From assembly GCA_963783695.1 (NCBI GenBank), contig CAWAOM010000002.1, positions 62,001-126,000 on the forward strand: DNA of 64,000 nt, in the 5' to 3' direction. Under the pieces are notes generated by a model, which worked only from the letters and a program-made list of their open reading frames with translations, was not told the DNA's origin and did no database searches. The position numbers and the translations under genes are program-made. Below, piece after piece: positions 17,106-25,596 of this stretch (the stretch's first letter is position 1; every line of letters begins with the position of its first letter). Origin of the DNA: BM003 sp963783695. Its GTDB lineage: Bacteria > Pseudomonadota > Gammaproteobacteria > Steroidobacterales > BM003.

Positions 17106-19288
17106 TGCGCCTCTTCGGAGCGTCCCGCCAACGCGTCGGACAGGCCGCCGAGATGCTTTTTGTAACGTTTCCAGTGACCCGGCGACTTCGCATAATAAGG
17201 TTGCTCAAGGCGCCAGAAGTCATGATACCGACCCGCGTGTTTCGATGCGAAATAACCCAGACACGCAGGGTCCCATTTCAGCCCGAGGTATTTGATCACC
17301 GCGCGCAAGGTCCGCTCGGGTTTTGCGACGAGGCGCTCAAAGCTGACCTCGCGAATCTCGATACCGATATCGCGCCAGTGCACTACCGCCGCCTCGTAGG
17401 CAAGGTAGCAGCTCGCGAGATCCCCCGGATCGGAGGTGAAATCGTTCTGTCCCGCGTAGGGTTGAAAAAAATTTGCAAGACAAGTATCACGCGGATCACG
17501 ACGGCAGTGCAATATGCGCGCCCGTGGAAACAGTGCCGCGATGAGTCCCAGATACATGATGTTGCCATTGGCGGAATGACAAACCCTCGAGGGATCGTCC
17601 GGACCGCCCCGCGCGCTCATGCTGAGCAAGTAGTTGCGCGCAAGTTCCGCCAGCGCGTCGGGTTCGAGAGCGGCGATGCTGCGCGGGTATTTGTCGATGA
17701 CCTTGCGGCTCAGCGACTTCGACAGGCGTTCGATACCGTCCCATCCGCCCACACTGCCGATCCCGGGGTGGTCCGACAGCAGGCGGTCCAGTAACGATGC
17801 GCCCGCCTGCGGCATGCCTACGACGAACACCGGTACGTCACTATCGCTGCCGCTGCCGGAGAATCGCTCGAACCACTCGCGGCTGCAGACCTCGCGCAGC
17901 AAATCGACCTGCCTGGCAAGCGCACCGCGATCGAAAACCGATCCGCGGCGACGCAATTCGTTGGCAGCTACGACATGTTCCCAGGAACGCGCAAACTCAG
18001 CGCAATCCGCCATGATCTTGGCCAGCGCAAAATGCAGCCCCTGCGTCTCTTCCTCTCCGGAAGAGCCGGCGAGGCGGCGTTCGATTGCCTTTACATCGGC
18101 ATTCTCGGACGAGTCATAATTCTTGCACGCGGCGATTTGCACTCGCGCCTCGGCACAACCCGGATCATGCCGCAAGGCATCGGCAAACGCTTCGAGGGCT
18201 GCGCTCAGATCACCGCTGTCCTGCAGAACGTTGCCGAGCGTCAGGTACAGACTCACCTCGGCGGGGTCGAGGCGAATCGCAGCACGCAACGTCTCCGCGG
18301 CAAGACGGTGCTGCCCGACACCGCGCTGCGCCAGCGCCAGTACGTGCAAACCTTCGACATCGCGAACCGCAGCTGCGCCGCCCTCATCCAGTAATGCAAT
18401 CGCTTCTTCCGCCTGGTCGCGGTAAATCATCACCCGCGCGAGCGCATAGCGGGCACGCAACAGCCGTGGCTGTGCCGCGACCACTGCGCGTAACGCACGC
18501 TCGGCGGCGACCCAGCGCTGCAATGCGATCAGGCTCGACGCCGCACTCAACGAAATATCGGGATTGTCGGGCTGCGCGGCCCGCGCACGCTCGAAAATAT
18601 CGATGGCTGCGGGATGCTGACCACGCAGCGCCAGCACCTGACCCCAGACATGCAGCACACTGGGGCTGGCAGCGTCCGCTGCCAGCGCCCGCCGGCATAC
18701 GTCGGCCGCTTCTGTCAGCCGGTTCTGCGCAATCAGCGAACCTGCCAGGTTGGCCAGCAGTTCGGCGCTACCGTCTGTCTCGCCCAGCGCCTCGCGAAAT
18801 ACCTCCTCGGCATCGCGCGCACGCGCCTGGGCCAGAAGTGCATTGCCAAGGCCTGCCGCATATCCCGGATCCGCGCGCAGGTGCCGCGCCTTGCGATAAG
18901 CGGCCTCGGATTCGCTCCAGCGCCGCAAATGCTGCAGCAGGCGGCCAAGATTGCCGTAGTAATCGGCGACGTCCGGATCGAGTCGAATACTTTCATGAAA
19001 AGACAGCTCGGCTTGCGCAAACTGACCAAGAGCAAACAGTGCGTTACCCAGATTGTTGTGAAAATCGGCATTCCCCGGATTTTGCGCAACGGCCTTGCCG
19101 ATCAGCTCGACTGCCTCCGGATTGCGGCCGCTCGCCGACGCGATCAACCCGAGCAAATGCAACGCATCCGGGTTTTGCGGCTGCTCTGCGAGAATCCGGC
19201 GATAGATTTTTTCTGCCGCACCAAGCTCGCCTTTGCGATGCAGCGCGACAGCCTCGTTCAGCGCATCGTTGTTATCGGGTGGGGGCAT
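17102..19288 (-). CDS. Tetratricopeptide-repeat protein with C-terminal sulfotransferase domain
   Basis: A 728-residue cytoplasmic protein. Residues about 1-400 are consecutive TPR units (for example NPDALHLLGLIASASGRNPE and the NADFHNNLGNALFALGQFAQ unit); residues about 470-715 are a PAPS-type sulfotransferase fold. The donor-binding loop reads VGMPQAGASLLDR where most relatives have VGMPRSGTTLLER, so Arg, Ser and the first Thr are changed; the 3'-phosphate region (CRRDPRDTCLANFF) looks normal. Bacterial TPR-sulfotransferases are mostly uncharacterised, with suggested roles in sulfating surface sugars, lipids or proteins. The altered loop leaves activity uncertain. It is coupled to the 61-residue ORF downstream. 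Confidence 0.88.
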   Translation of the reverse strand: MPPPDNNDALNEAVALHRKGELGAAEKIYRRILAEQPQNPDALHLLGLIASASGRNPEAVELIGKAVAQNPGNADFHNNLGNALFALGQFAQAELSFHESIRLDPDVADYYGNLGRLLQHLRRWSESEAAYRKARHLRADPGYAAGLGNALLAQARARDAEEVFREALGETDGSAELLANLAGSLIAQNRLTEAADVCRRALAADAASPSVLHVWGQVLALRGQHPAAIDIFERARAAQPDNPDISLSAASSLIALQRWVAAERALRAVVAAQPRLLRARYALARVMIYRDQAEEAIALLDEGGAAAVRDVEGLHVLALAQRGVGQHRLAAETLRAAIRLDPAEVSLYLTLGNVLQDSGDLSAALEAFADALRHDPGCAEARVQIAACKNYDSSENADVKAIERRLAGSSGEEETQGLHFALAKIMADCAEFARSWEHVVAANELRRRGSVFDRGALARQVDLLREVCSREWFERFSGSGSDSDVPVFVVGMPQAGASLLDRLLSDHPGIGSVGGWDGIERLSKSLSRKVIDKYPRSIAALEPDALAELARNYLLSMSARGGPDDPSRVCHSANGNIMYLGLIAALFPRARILHCRRDPRDTCLANFFQPYAGQNDFTSDPGDLASCYLAYEAAVVHWRDIGIEIREVSFERLVAKPERTLRAVIKYLGLKWDPACLGYFASKHAGRYHDFWRLEQPYYAKSPGHWKRYKKHLGGLSDALAGRSEEAQ

Positions 19289-19353
19289 CGGGGCAAATAT
19301 CGGCGGATCGTCGATGGCGCGTCAGTATAGCAGTGCACGAGCAGTTCCGAACG

Positions 19354-20130
19354 CTAGCTGCGGAGGTATGAGGCGCCGTTGACATCGAGGATTGCCCCGG
19401 TCAGAAACTCGCTGCCGGGACACGCAAGGAAAGCGACCGTGTGCCCGACTTCCTCCGGACGCGCCACACGCCCAAGCGGACTTTGCGCACGAATCCGGTC
19501 ACCGTCGGGACCCTGCAGCAGGTGCGCCGCCATATCCGTTTCGACAAAACCGGGGGCTATCGCGAAGACGTAGATTTTTTGTGGCGCCAGTGCCTGCGCC
19601 AGGGACTGGCTCAGCGCATTCAGGCCGGCCTTGCTCGCTCCGTATGCGGCGGCGCGCGGTTCACCGCGGAACGCGCCGCGCGAAGTGATGTTGATGATTC
19701 GGCCGCCACCGTGAGCCGCCATCAGCTGCGCCGCCGCATGACACAAAAGGGCCGGCGCCTGGAGGTTTATGGCCAGTGTCCGGTCCCAATTCCTGCGCCA
19801 GTTGGCAGCGTTGTCGTCAACCGGCTGGGTCTCGAAGATGCCGGCATTATTCACCAAAATGTCCAGCCCGCCGAGCGCCTGGTCCGCCGCTGCCGCGAGT
19901 GTGGCCGCCTGTTCGGGTTGACCCAGATCCGCCCCAATGCAGCAGTGTCCGGTTCCGGGCAGCGATTCGGCTACGGCCTCGGCTGCCGCGGCACTGGTTC
20001 CGAAATGGACGGCCACACGAGCACCTTCCGTCGCCAGTCGTTGGGCGATGGCACGGCCAATGCCGCGCGAGGCCCCGGTCACCAGGGCGGTCTTGTCGTG
20101 TAAAGGCAGTTTGCCTGCTGTCTGGATCAT
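19354..20130 (-). CDS. Short-chain dehydrogenase/reductase, FabG-like
   Basis: A 258-residue classical SDR with NAD(P)-binding TGASRGIGRAIA near residue 18, NNAG near residue 92, the catalytic Ser in ITSRG and the YGASK pair. It probably reduces a keto group or oxidises an alcohol; the substrate is not predictable. The ATG at 20130 starts 4 bases after the stop of the GFA gene; the frame upstream to 20352 only overlaps that gene. It is the third member of an nrtS-GFA-SDR run on the minus strand, all with gaps or overlaps under 5 bases. Confidence 0.88.
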   Translation of the reverse strand: MIQTAGKLPLHDKTALVTGASRGIGRAIAQRLATEGARVAVHFGTSAAAAEAVAESLPGTGHCCIGADLGQPEQAATLAAAADQALGGLDILVNNAGIFETQPVDDNAANWRRNWDRTLAINLQAPALLCHAAAQLMAAHGGGRIINITSRGAFRGEPRAAAYGASKAGLNALSQSLAQALAPQKIYVFAIAPGFVETDMAAHLLQGPDGDRIRAQSPLGRVARPEEVGHTVAFLACPGSEFLTGAILDVNGASYLRS

Positions 20131-20134
20131 TGGC

Positions 20135-20557
20135 TCAGGCCCCGCTGCCATCCCGCCGCGGCAGGTCGATGTCAAAATTGAACCAGTCGACATGGGAGTC
20201 CCAGTACACATTCGCTTGTGGCGCCCGGTCGGCATCGCCGTCGAGGTTCCCGCAGGTAATGTGCAGTTCGCCCGGCCAACGCCGGGAGCGAAAGAAAACC
20301 GTGGAACCGCAGCGCGTGCAAAAACCGCGCTCCGCGCCGGGCGAGGATTCATACCAGCGCAGTGTCCCGGCCCGGTCGTCGACCGTCACGCTGTCTTCGT
20401 GGCAACCCAGCCAGGTGACGAAAGCGGCGCCATGGGCTCGCCGGCACAGCGAACAATGGCAATGCGCGCACCATTTGCTGGCGCTGTCGATCGCAAAGGT
20501 CAGGGCACGGCAAAGACAGCCTCCATGCATCCGGGTCTGGGTTGATGTGTTGCTCAT
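20135..20557 (-). CDS. GFA-family zinc-binding protein (glutathione-dependent formaldehyde-activating-like)
   Basis: A 140-residue protein of the GFA/CENP-V fold. Zinc ligands are visible as GGCLCRAL near the N-terminus, the CAHCHCSLC cluster, and the later CTRCGSTVFF. Founders of the family condense formaldehyde with glutathione, but most members have no proven reaction. The start ATG overlaps the nrtS stop by one base (TAATG), so it is translationally coupled; the SDR follows 4 bases after its end. Confidence 0.88.
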   Translation of the reverse strand: MSNTSTQTRMHGGCLCRALTFAIDSASKWCAHCHCSLCRRAHGAAFVTWLGCHEDSVTVDDRAGTLRWYESSPGAERGFCTRCGSTVFFRSRRWPGELHITCGNLDGDADRAPQANVYWDSHVDWFNFDIDLPRRDGSGA

Positions 20558-20832
20558 TACTGCACTCTCCCCGAGTCGGTCCGGGCCGCCGCGGACTCGT
20601 GCCCGCTCCTGAGAATGGCGCTGACTGAAGCATGGGTCGACACCGCAAACGGCACCAGAAAGGTCAGCCCCATTTTGCAGTAATCGATCGCCGTCATCGT
20701 CCCGGCCAGCAGCCGGTCCGTGTAATTGATCGCGGCCAGGATAATTCCGACCAGCAGCGCGACCTTCAGCGACCGCTGCCGCACATCCGGACGCATCGCG
20801 ATTCGCAACCAGCCGCGAATCCCCGTGCCCAT
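20557..20832 (-). CDS. nrtS: Small membrane protein of the NrtS nitrate/nitrite transporter family
   Basis: A 91-residue protein with two hydrophobic helices (about residues 22-45 and 52-72), and conserved segments RSLKVALLVGIILAAINYTD and LTFLVPFAVSTHASVSA that match the cyanobacterial and proteobacterial NrtS family. NrtS takes up nitrate or nitrite as a small homo- or hetero-oligomer. It heads a run with the GFA and SDR genes; whether that means a shared function or only a shared promoter is unclear. No nitrate reductase is in the window. Confidence 0.72.
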   Translation of the reverse strand: MGTGIRGWLRIAMRPDVRQRSLKVALLVGIILAAINYTDRLLAGTMTAIDYCKMGLTFLVPFAVSTHASVSAILRSGHESAAARTDSGRVQ

Positions 20833-20890
20833 GCTCAGAGCCCCCGGCGCACGGGGCGATCTGTTGCCACCGGGTTTGCAGCAGCAGCGC

Positions 20891-21787
20891 TCATCGCCGC
20901 GAACGGGCCAGACCCATGTCGGCGGAAAGCGCGCGAACGAATTTGCCCGGGCGCTGGTCGAACAGGCGCGAACGCAGCGAACGGGCTCGACGCAGCACGC
21001 TGCGGTCCTTTCTGTCTATTGCTTTGAGGACCCGGCGGCGGTCTTCCTTCTGCAGATCCAGCGTGTCCCGAACCAGGCGCCGGGTAACGGCATGGTCCTG
21101 GCTGCGTCCCAGCAGCTTACCGAGGGCCTTGAGGTCACGAATATAGCGACTCAGTCGGTCCGGATCGAAACGCTCGAGAATCTCGAGCTGATAAAGCAGG
21201 TATTTGCTCCAGCGCCGCCAGCGATGAAAATCCTCTGCCCGCTGGCCCCGCGCGGCGTAACGCCCCGAGCGCCGCGCGCGGGCGTAGGTTTCGCGCAGCC
21301 CGTGCTCAAGCAGGCTGGCGTCGGCGCGCCCGAGCTCGAGCTTCTGCCATTGGTGCCGGTCCGCTTCCAGTGCCTCGATCAGTTTCTGCTGCTCCGGCGC
21401 AGCGGGGAGTTCGACCGTGTCCGCCGCAAAATGCTCGCTGGCCGCTTGCCGGACGGCCACCAGGGAGTGGCGCAATTTCGCCGACGGCGCAGCATCGATC
21501 AACTCGTCGAAGGTCGCCAGCATCACGGTCGCATCGCGCTGACCCGCGACGCATCGGGCCGCCAGCCGCAGTCGCTCCTTGGCAGTGGTGTATGCGGATT
21601 TTTTCAGTTCCGGGCGGACCAGGTTCCAATGCGCGCGCAGCCGCTTCGTCGCCACCCTGATGCGGTGGATGCTGTCGGCTGAAAACGGTTCGGCGCCACG
21701 CAACAAATCCAGCGCCAGCGTGTCCAGCGACACTGCCGAAGACATCACTTCGCCAGGAAGATCAACGCTCGCCGAATCATGTCCCAT
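20891..21787 (-). CDS. CHAD domain protein
   Basis: A 298-residue all-helical CHAD protein. CHAD domains bind polyphosphate through conserved basic and His residues; here the signature IHRIRVATKRLRAHW occurs near residue 40, with a second repeat-like half (FHRWRRWSKYLLYQLEIL). I chose the ATG at 21787; a TTG 33 bases further upstream is the alternative. There is no CYTH domain partner next to it, unlike many CHAD genes. It sits alone between two gene groups. The 223 bases between it and the AMMECR1-type gene contain nothing I recognise. Confidence 0.85.
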   Translation of the reverse strand: MGHDSASVDLPGEVMSSAVSLDTLALDLLRGAEPFSADSIHRIRVATKRLRAHWNLVRPELKKSAYTTAKERLRLAARCVAGQRDATVMLATFDELIDAAPSAKLRHSLVAVRQAASEHFAADTVELPAAPEQQKLIEALEADRHQWQKLELGRADASLLEHGLRETYARARRSGRYAARGQRAEDFHRWRRWSKYLLYQLEILERFDPDRLSRYIRDLKALGKLLGRSQDHAVTRRLVRDTLDLQKEDRRRVLKAIDRKDRSVLRRARSLRSRLFDQRPGKFVRALSADMGLARSRR

Positions 21788-22010
21788 TATTGCGCCATTC
21801 TCCGGCCCGAAAGCCGCCAAAAGTCGCCAGCATTCGGGCCATCTGCCGTTGCCCTGTGCACACCCGGAACGGGGCCGATTACTCTACCATGGCCGCAGCG
21901 GGCCACGGCGACCCGGGGCGCCGATGGCGTTGTAACGGCCGGCTGCCCTGAGGTACGCGGGGCAGGAGTTTACCGGCGCGATCATCCCGCGCCGCTGTAC
22001 CCGCCACGGA

Positions 22011-22607
22011 TCATGGGCGTGACTCTGTCATGCGCAACTCGCCCACGCTGGCGCAAAAAGTCTCCGTGCGGTAGCGCGATACACGGATGTCCGCGGGCCA
22101 GCCATGTTCCGGCAAGCCCGCCTTGTGGCGCAAATGACGGAGAAATTCCCGCGGCTCGGGCAATTGCTGCCACACCTTGGGCAGAAAAGTGGCGCGGCGG
22201 CCGTCCCCCTCCAGCACTACCCCGTCGATCCGCGGCTCGAGAACCGTGATCAGCTCGTCCTCTGTCGCAACCTGCAGGCGTTGCAGTGGCCCGAGCACCG
22301 CCAGCTCCAGTTCGAGGCGGTCGAGCTCCGTGGCGCGCAATGCCGTGAATCGCGGATCGCGGAACGCCGTCGAATAAGCAGCCTCGACAACCTGCTCGAC
22401 CAGCGGCCGCACCGGCTCGAGGGTCCCGGTGCAACCGCGCAGATTCCCGCCCTCGGTCAGGGTCAGGAAACAAGCCCGCGGTTGCCGCAATGCCGCCACA
22501 TACTGATCAATATCGACCGCAATGACGCGGCCATGGGCGAGGCCATACTCGATCGAATGCAGTGCCAGCCGCAGCAGCAGCCGGCCGTTTTCCGAATCAA
22601 TGTTCAT
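22011..22607 (-). CDS. amrA: AmmeMemoRadiSam system protein A (AMMECR1 family)
   Basis: A 198-residue AMMECR1-fold protein, cytoplasmic. The family hallmark LRGCTGTLEP is present near residue 53, followed by the conserved AFRDPRFTAL segment. The start ATG at 22607 lies 11 bases inside the 3' end of the MEMO1-type gene, which indicates coupling; the longer frame to 22712 is the antisense-free overlap and not conserved. Bacterial AMMECR1, MEMO1 and a radical SAM enzyme recur together, but their joint reaction is not established. The third member lies divergently next door. Confidence 0.9.
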   Translation of the reverse strand: MNIDSENGRLLLRLALHSIEYGLAHGRVIAVDIDQYVAALRQPRACFLTLTEGGNLRGCTGTLEPVRPLVEQVVEAAYSTAFRDPRFTALRATELDRLELELAVLGPLQRLQVATEDELITVLEPRIDGVVLEGDGRRATFLPKVWQQLPEPREFLRHLRHKAGLPEHGWPADIRVSRYRTETFCASVGELRMTESRP

Positions 22608-23379
22608 ACAATGCATAGGCGGCATAGCCCACGACCTGGTCGCGTGGCCCGGCGGTGTCGCCGGAATTACGGCGGTCGACTTCCTCGATCGCAAGACCAC
22701 GCCCGCCGGCAATATGCAGCAACGCGTTGATACCGGTGCAGCCGCAGGCCTGTTGCGGGCCGAGCGCCCCGCGCAAACCGATTATCTCGCGGCTGGTCGC
22801 GGCGTCAATCGCTTGGGCCTCGGCGTAGGGATGATAATGACTGAGGTCGGAGCTGACGACGACAAGCGTTTCACTGCCGCCCCACAGCGACTCTAGCACC
22901 AGTGCCACGCTTTCCGCCGCCATCGCTCCGACCACCATCGGGATCAACAGAAATTCGCCGAGCGCGACCTGCAGGAACGGCAGATGAACCTCGAGACTAT
23001 GTTCATGGAGGTGAGCATCCTCACGCCGCGAAACCCCGGGCAATCGCAGTAGCCGCTCAATTGCGCCGCTATCGAGTTCAACATCGCCGAGAGGTGTGCG
23101 GAAAACCCGCGATTCCGGCACTGCAATCCCGGAAAACGCGACGCGATGCGACGGTCCGACCAGTACCACGCGACGGATCCCGACCGCGCCACGGATGCGG
23201 CTGTAAACAGCGCCGGCAACGGCACCGGAATACATATAACCGGCATGCGGTGCGATAAGCGCTTTCGGTACCTCGCCGGTGGCCGGATATCCGGCCATCA
23301 GATCGTCGACCTGAGCGCTCAGCAGCGCCGCACTTGCGGGGTAAAACATTCCGGCAACCGCCGCTTCCCGGGTATTCAT
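22597..23379 (-). CDS. amrB: AmmeMemoRadiSam system protein B (MEMO1 family)
   Basis: A 260-residue MEMO1-like protein, structurally related to nonheme-iron dioxygenases. Putative metal ligands of the family are in place: His in APHAGYMY, His in GPSHR, Asp/His in SSDLSHYHP, and the Cys of ACGCTG. Human MEMO1 binds iron or copper at the equivalent site. The first residues MNTREAAVAGMFYP are the typical start of this family. The gene is transcribed away from the radical SAM gene across a 102-base divergent promoter region and overlaps the AMMECR1-type gene downstream. Confidence 0.92.
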   Translation of the reverse strand: MNTREAAVAGMFYPASAALLSAQVDDLMAGYPATGEVPKALIAPHAGYMYSGAVAGAVYSRIRGAVGIRRVVLVGPSHRVAFSGIAVPESRVFRTPLGDVELDSGAIERLLRLPGVSRREDAHLHEHSLEVHLPFLQVALGEFLLIPMVVGAMAAESVALVLESLWGGSETLVVVSSDLSHYHPYAEAQAIDAATSREIIGLRGALGPQQACGCTGINALLHIAGGRGLAIEEVDRRNSGDTAGPRDQVVGYAAYALYEH

Positions 23380-23481
23380 GACGCTGACCTCCCACTGCTC
23401 CGAGACGCAATCCCGGGTGTATTATAAGGAGGGTTAGCAGCACGGCGGGAGTGACACTCTTCGACTCCGGCGGGAGGCTCG

Positions 23482-24585
23482 ATGATGGACACGGGAACAG
23501 GCTCCGTTCATCCGACTACTTACTGGCACCGGCTCGACGACGGCCGGGTCCAGTGTGACGTCTGTCCACGTGCTTGCCGAATGCACGAGGGCCAGCGCGG
23601 TCTGTGCTTCGTCCGTGGCTGCGAAAATGCCGCGGTAGTCCTTTACAGCTATGGCCGTTCGTCCGGGTTCTGTGTAGACCCCATAGAAAAAAAACCCCTC
23701 AACCATTTCCTGCCCGGCACCCCGGTGCTGTCTTTCGGCACGGCTGGCTGTAACCTGACCTGCAAGTTCTGCCAGAACTGGGACATGAGCAAATCCCGCG
23801 AAATGGACACACTGGCCGACCGCGCGGCGCCCGAAGACCTCGCGGCCACCGCGAACCGACTCGGCTGTCGCAGTATTGCCTATACCTACAATGATCCGGT
23901 GATATTCCTCGAATACGCCGTTGACGTGGCCGAGGCGTGCCGTTTGCAAGGCGTACGCAATGTGGCGGTGACCGCCGGCTATATTTGCGCCGAACCGCGG
24001 CGCGAGTTTTTTCGCCATATGGACGCCGCAAACATCGACCTCAAAGCGTTCACCGAGCGTTTTTATAAAAAGGTGTGCAGCGGGCGGCTGGCAACCGTGC
24101 TCGATACGCTGCTGTATCTGGCGCATGAGACCGACGTGTGGCTGGAAACCACGACGCTGCTGATTCCCGGCGAAAACGACTCGGACCGGGAAATTTCCGA
24201 AATGTCCGCCTGGGTCGTCGAGAATCTCGGCGCCGCCACTCCAATGCATTTCACCGCATTCCACCCGGACTACCGGATGCAGGACACGCCTATGACGCCC
24301 GCGTCGACGTTGCACCGCGCGCGCAGGATCGCGATGGATCAGGGAATTCGCTATGCCTACACCGGTAATATCAGGGATACCGCGGGCTCGACTACCTGGT
24401 GCCATCGATGCGGCGCGATGCTGATCGAGCGAGACGGATATCAGATCGGACAATGGCAACTGGACGAGCGCGGACGATGCGGCGGCTGCCAGAGCCCGGT
24501 TCCCGGCGTTTTCGAGTCGCATCCGGGCACATGGGGGGCGCGCAGCTTACCGGTGCGCATCCCGTCGCTCCCGGCCCATGCCTGA
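23482..24585 (+). CDS. amrS: AmmeMemoRadiSam system radical SAM enzyme
   Basis: A 367-residue radical SAM protein. The N-terminus has an extra Cys cluster (CDVCPRACRMHEGQRGLC, residues about 14-31), then the [4Fe-4S]-SAM motif CNLTCKFC near residue 90; the C-terminus carries two CxxC-type pairs (CHRCG, CGGC) that may bind a further cluster or zinc. GGGAGG at 23472 precedes two consecutive ATG codons (23482 and 23485). It resembles PflA-like activases, so a glycyl-radical or peptide substrate is possible, but the true substrate is unknown. It completes the three-gene set with the MEMO1 and AMMECR1 genes. Confidence 0.93.
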   Translation: MMDTGTGSVHPTTYWHRLDDGRVQCDVCPRACRMHEGQRGLCFVRGCENAAVVLYSYGRSSGFCVDPIEKKPLNHFLPGTPVLSFGTAGCNLTCKFCQNWDMSKSREMDTLADRAAPEDLAATANRLGCRSIAYTYNDPVIFLEYAVDVAEACRLQGVRNVAVTAGYICAEPRREFFRHMDAANIDLKAFTERFYKKVCSGRLATVLDTLLYLAHETDVWLETTTLLIPGENDSDREISEMSAWVVENLGAATPMHFTAFHPDYRMQDTPMTPASTLHRARRIAMDQGIRYAYTGNIRDTAGSTTWCHRCGAMLIERDGYQIGQWQLDERGRCGGCQSPVPGVFESHPGTWGARSLPVRIPSLPAHA

Positions 24586-24608
24586 ACCGGTCTCCGCAGC
24601 GGCCCCGC

Positions 24609-25190
24609 TCAGGGTTTCGGCGTGTACCTGAATTTCTGGCCGGCGATACTCGCTTCCAGCATCAATCCGCCGCGGGGCAACGTAAATACCGCTACACCGT
24701 TGTTGTACGCCGCATTCGAAGCGGCGCCGGCAGTCACGGCCACGGCCGATGCCTGGGCACCGAAATTAAATTCGCTGGTCCGGAAAAGGTCGAGGCTTGC
24801 CTTGTCGGCGAAAAAGATGATCTGGCGATACGACTGGCCACCGATCTGCGCGCCAAGCGTGAACTGGGTAATCGTCGCGTAGCCGATCAGCCGGCCCTGC
24901 TCGAAAACCTGACCGCCGCCATAAGCGCCGCCGACCACGAGCCCGCCCTTGCCGACGCCGGGAAAGACCGCGTAACCATAGGAGTTGTCAAAAAACCGCT
25001 GCATCCCCGGGTCCGCATTCTTGAATGCCGCGATGGCCTCGGCGACTTCCGGGTTGCTGGCAGGCTGCTCTGCAGGTGTCGCACTTTGGGCCGGATCCCA
25101 GCCGGTGCTGGTCTGACTGGTCGCGCACCCGGATAACAGCGCGGCAAAAATCAAAAGCGTAAATGGAAGGGCTAAAATTGCAGTACGCAT
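24609..25190 (-). CDS. SYLF/YSC84-type lipid-binding lipoprotein
   Basis: A 193-residue protein with a lipoprotein signal (lipobox LLSGC, residues about 17-21) and a C-terminal SYLF (YSC84) domain, recognised by GYAVFPGVGKGGLVVGG near residue 78 and the later AVFTLPRGGLMLEASI. Eukaryotic SYLF domains bind phosphoinositides; in bacteria such proteins are membrane-associated with unclear function. The ATG at 25190 is used because the frame above it adds residues before the signal peptide. Convergent with the radical SAM gene, 23 bases apart. Confidence 0.88.
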   Translation of the reverse strand: MRTAILALPFTLLIFAALLSGCATSQTSTGWDPAQSATPAEQPASNPEVAEAIAAFKNADPGMQRFFDNSYGYAVFPGVGKGGLVVGGAYGGGQVFEQGRLIGYATITQFTLGAQIGGQSYRQIIFFADKASLDLFRTSEFNFGAQASAVAVTAGAASNAAYNNGVAVFTLPRGGLMLEASIAGQKFRYTPKP

Positions 25191-25258
25191 AGGTAACACC
25201 TGAGGTCTCGAATCGCGCGCAACTATATCAGAACCACGCAGCATGACGGAGGCTTGCG

Positions 25259-25579
25259 CTACTCCAGGTCCACCGCCGTACCGCTGACGCTGACCATCAT
25301 CATGCCATTGCGCTCGCCGAGAACTTCGTAGTCGATATCCACACCGACGACCGCATTGGCGCCACGTCCGCGTGCCTCGGTTTCCAGCTCTTCAAACGCA
25401 ATCTCACGCGCGCGCCGCAACTCTTTTTCATATGAAGCGGAGCGCCCGCCGACAATGTCGCGCAGCCCGGCAAACATGTCCTTGAACAAATTGGCGCCGA
25501 GAATAGCCTCTCCGGTCACCACGCCGAGATAGCGGCGTACCTTGCGCCCCTCTATATGTGGGGTGGTCGTAACGATCAT
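25259..25579 (-). CDS. ybjQ: YbjQ/UPF0145 family protein
   Basis: A 106-residue cytoplasmic protein of the YbjQ (UPF0145) family, which forms a pentameric fold without known activity. Conserved stretches are visible at the start (TTPHIEGRKVRRYLGVVTGE), in the middle (RDIVGGRSASYEKEL) and at ANAVVGVDIDYEVLG. An ideal GGAGG box sits directly before the ATG. It is the last gene of a minus-strand group of small stress-type proteins; its 17-base spacing to the NAD(P)-binding gene suggests co-transcription. Confidence 0.9.
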   Translation of the reverse strand: MIVTTTPHIEGRKVRRYLGVVTGEAILGANLFKDMFAGLRDIVGGRSASYEKELRRAREIAFEELETEARGRGANAVVGVDIDYEVLGERNGMMMVSVSGTAVDLE

Positions 25580-25596
25580 CTTGCCTCCACAGCCTT

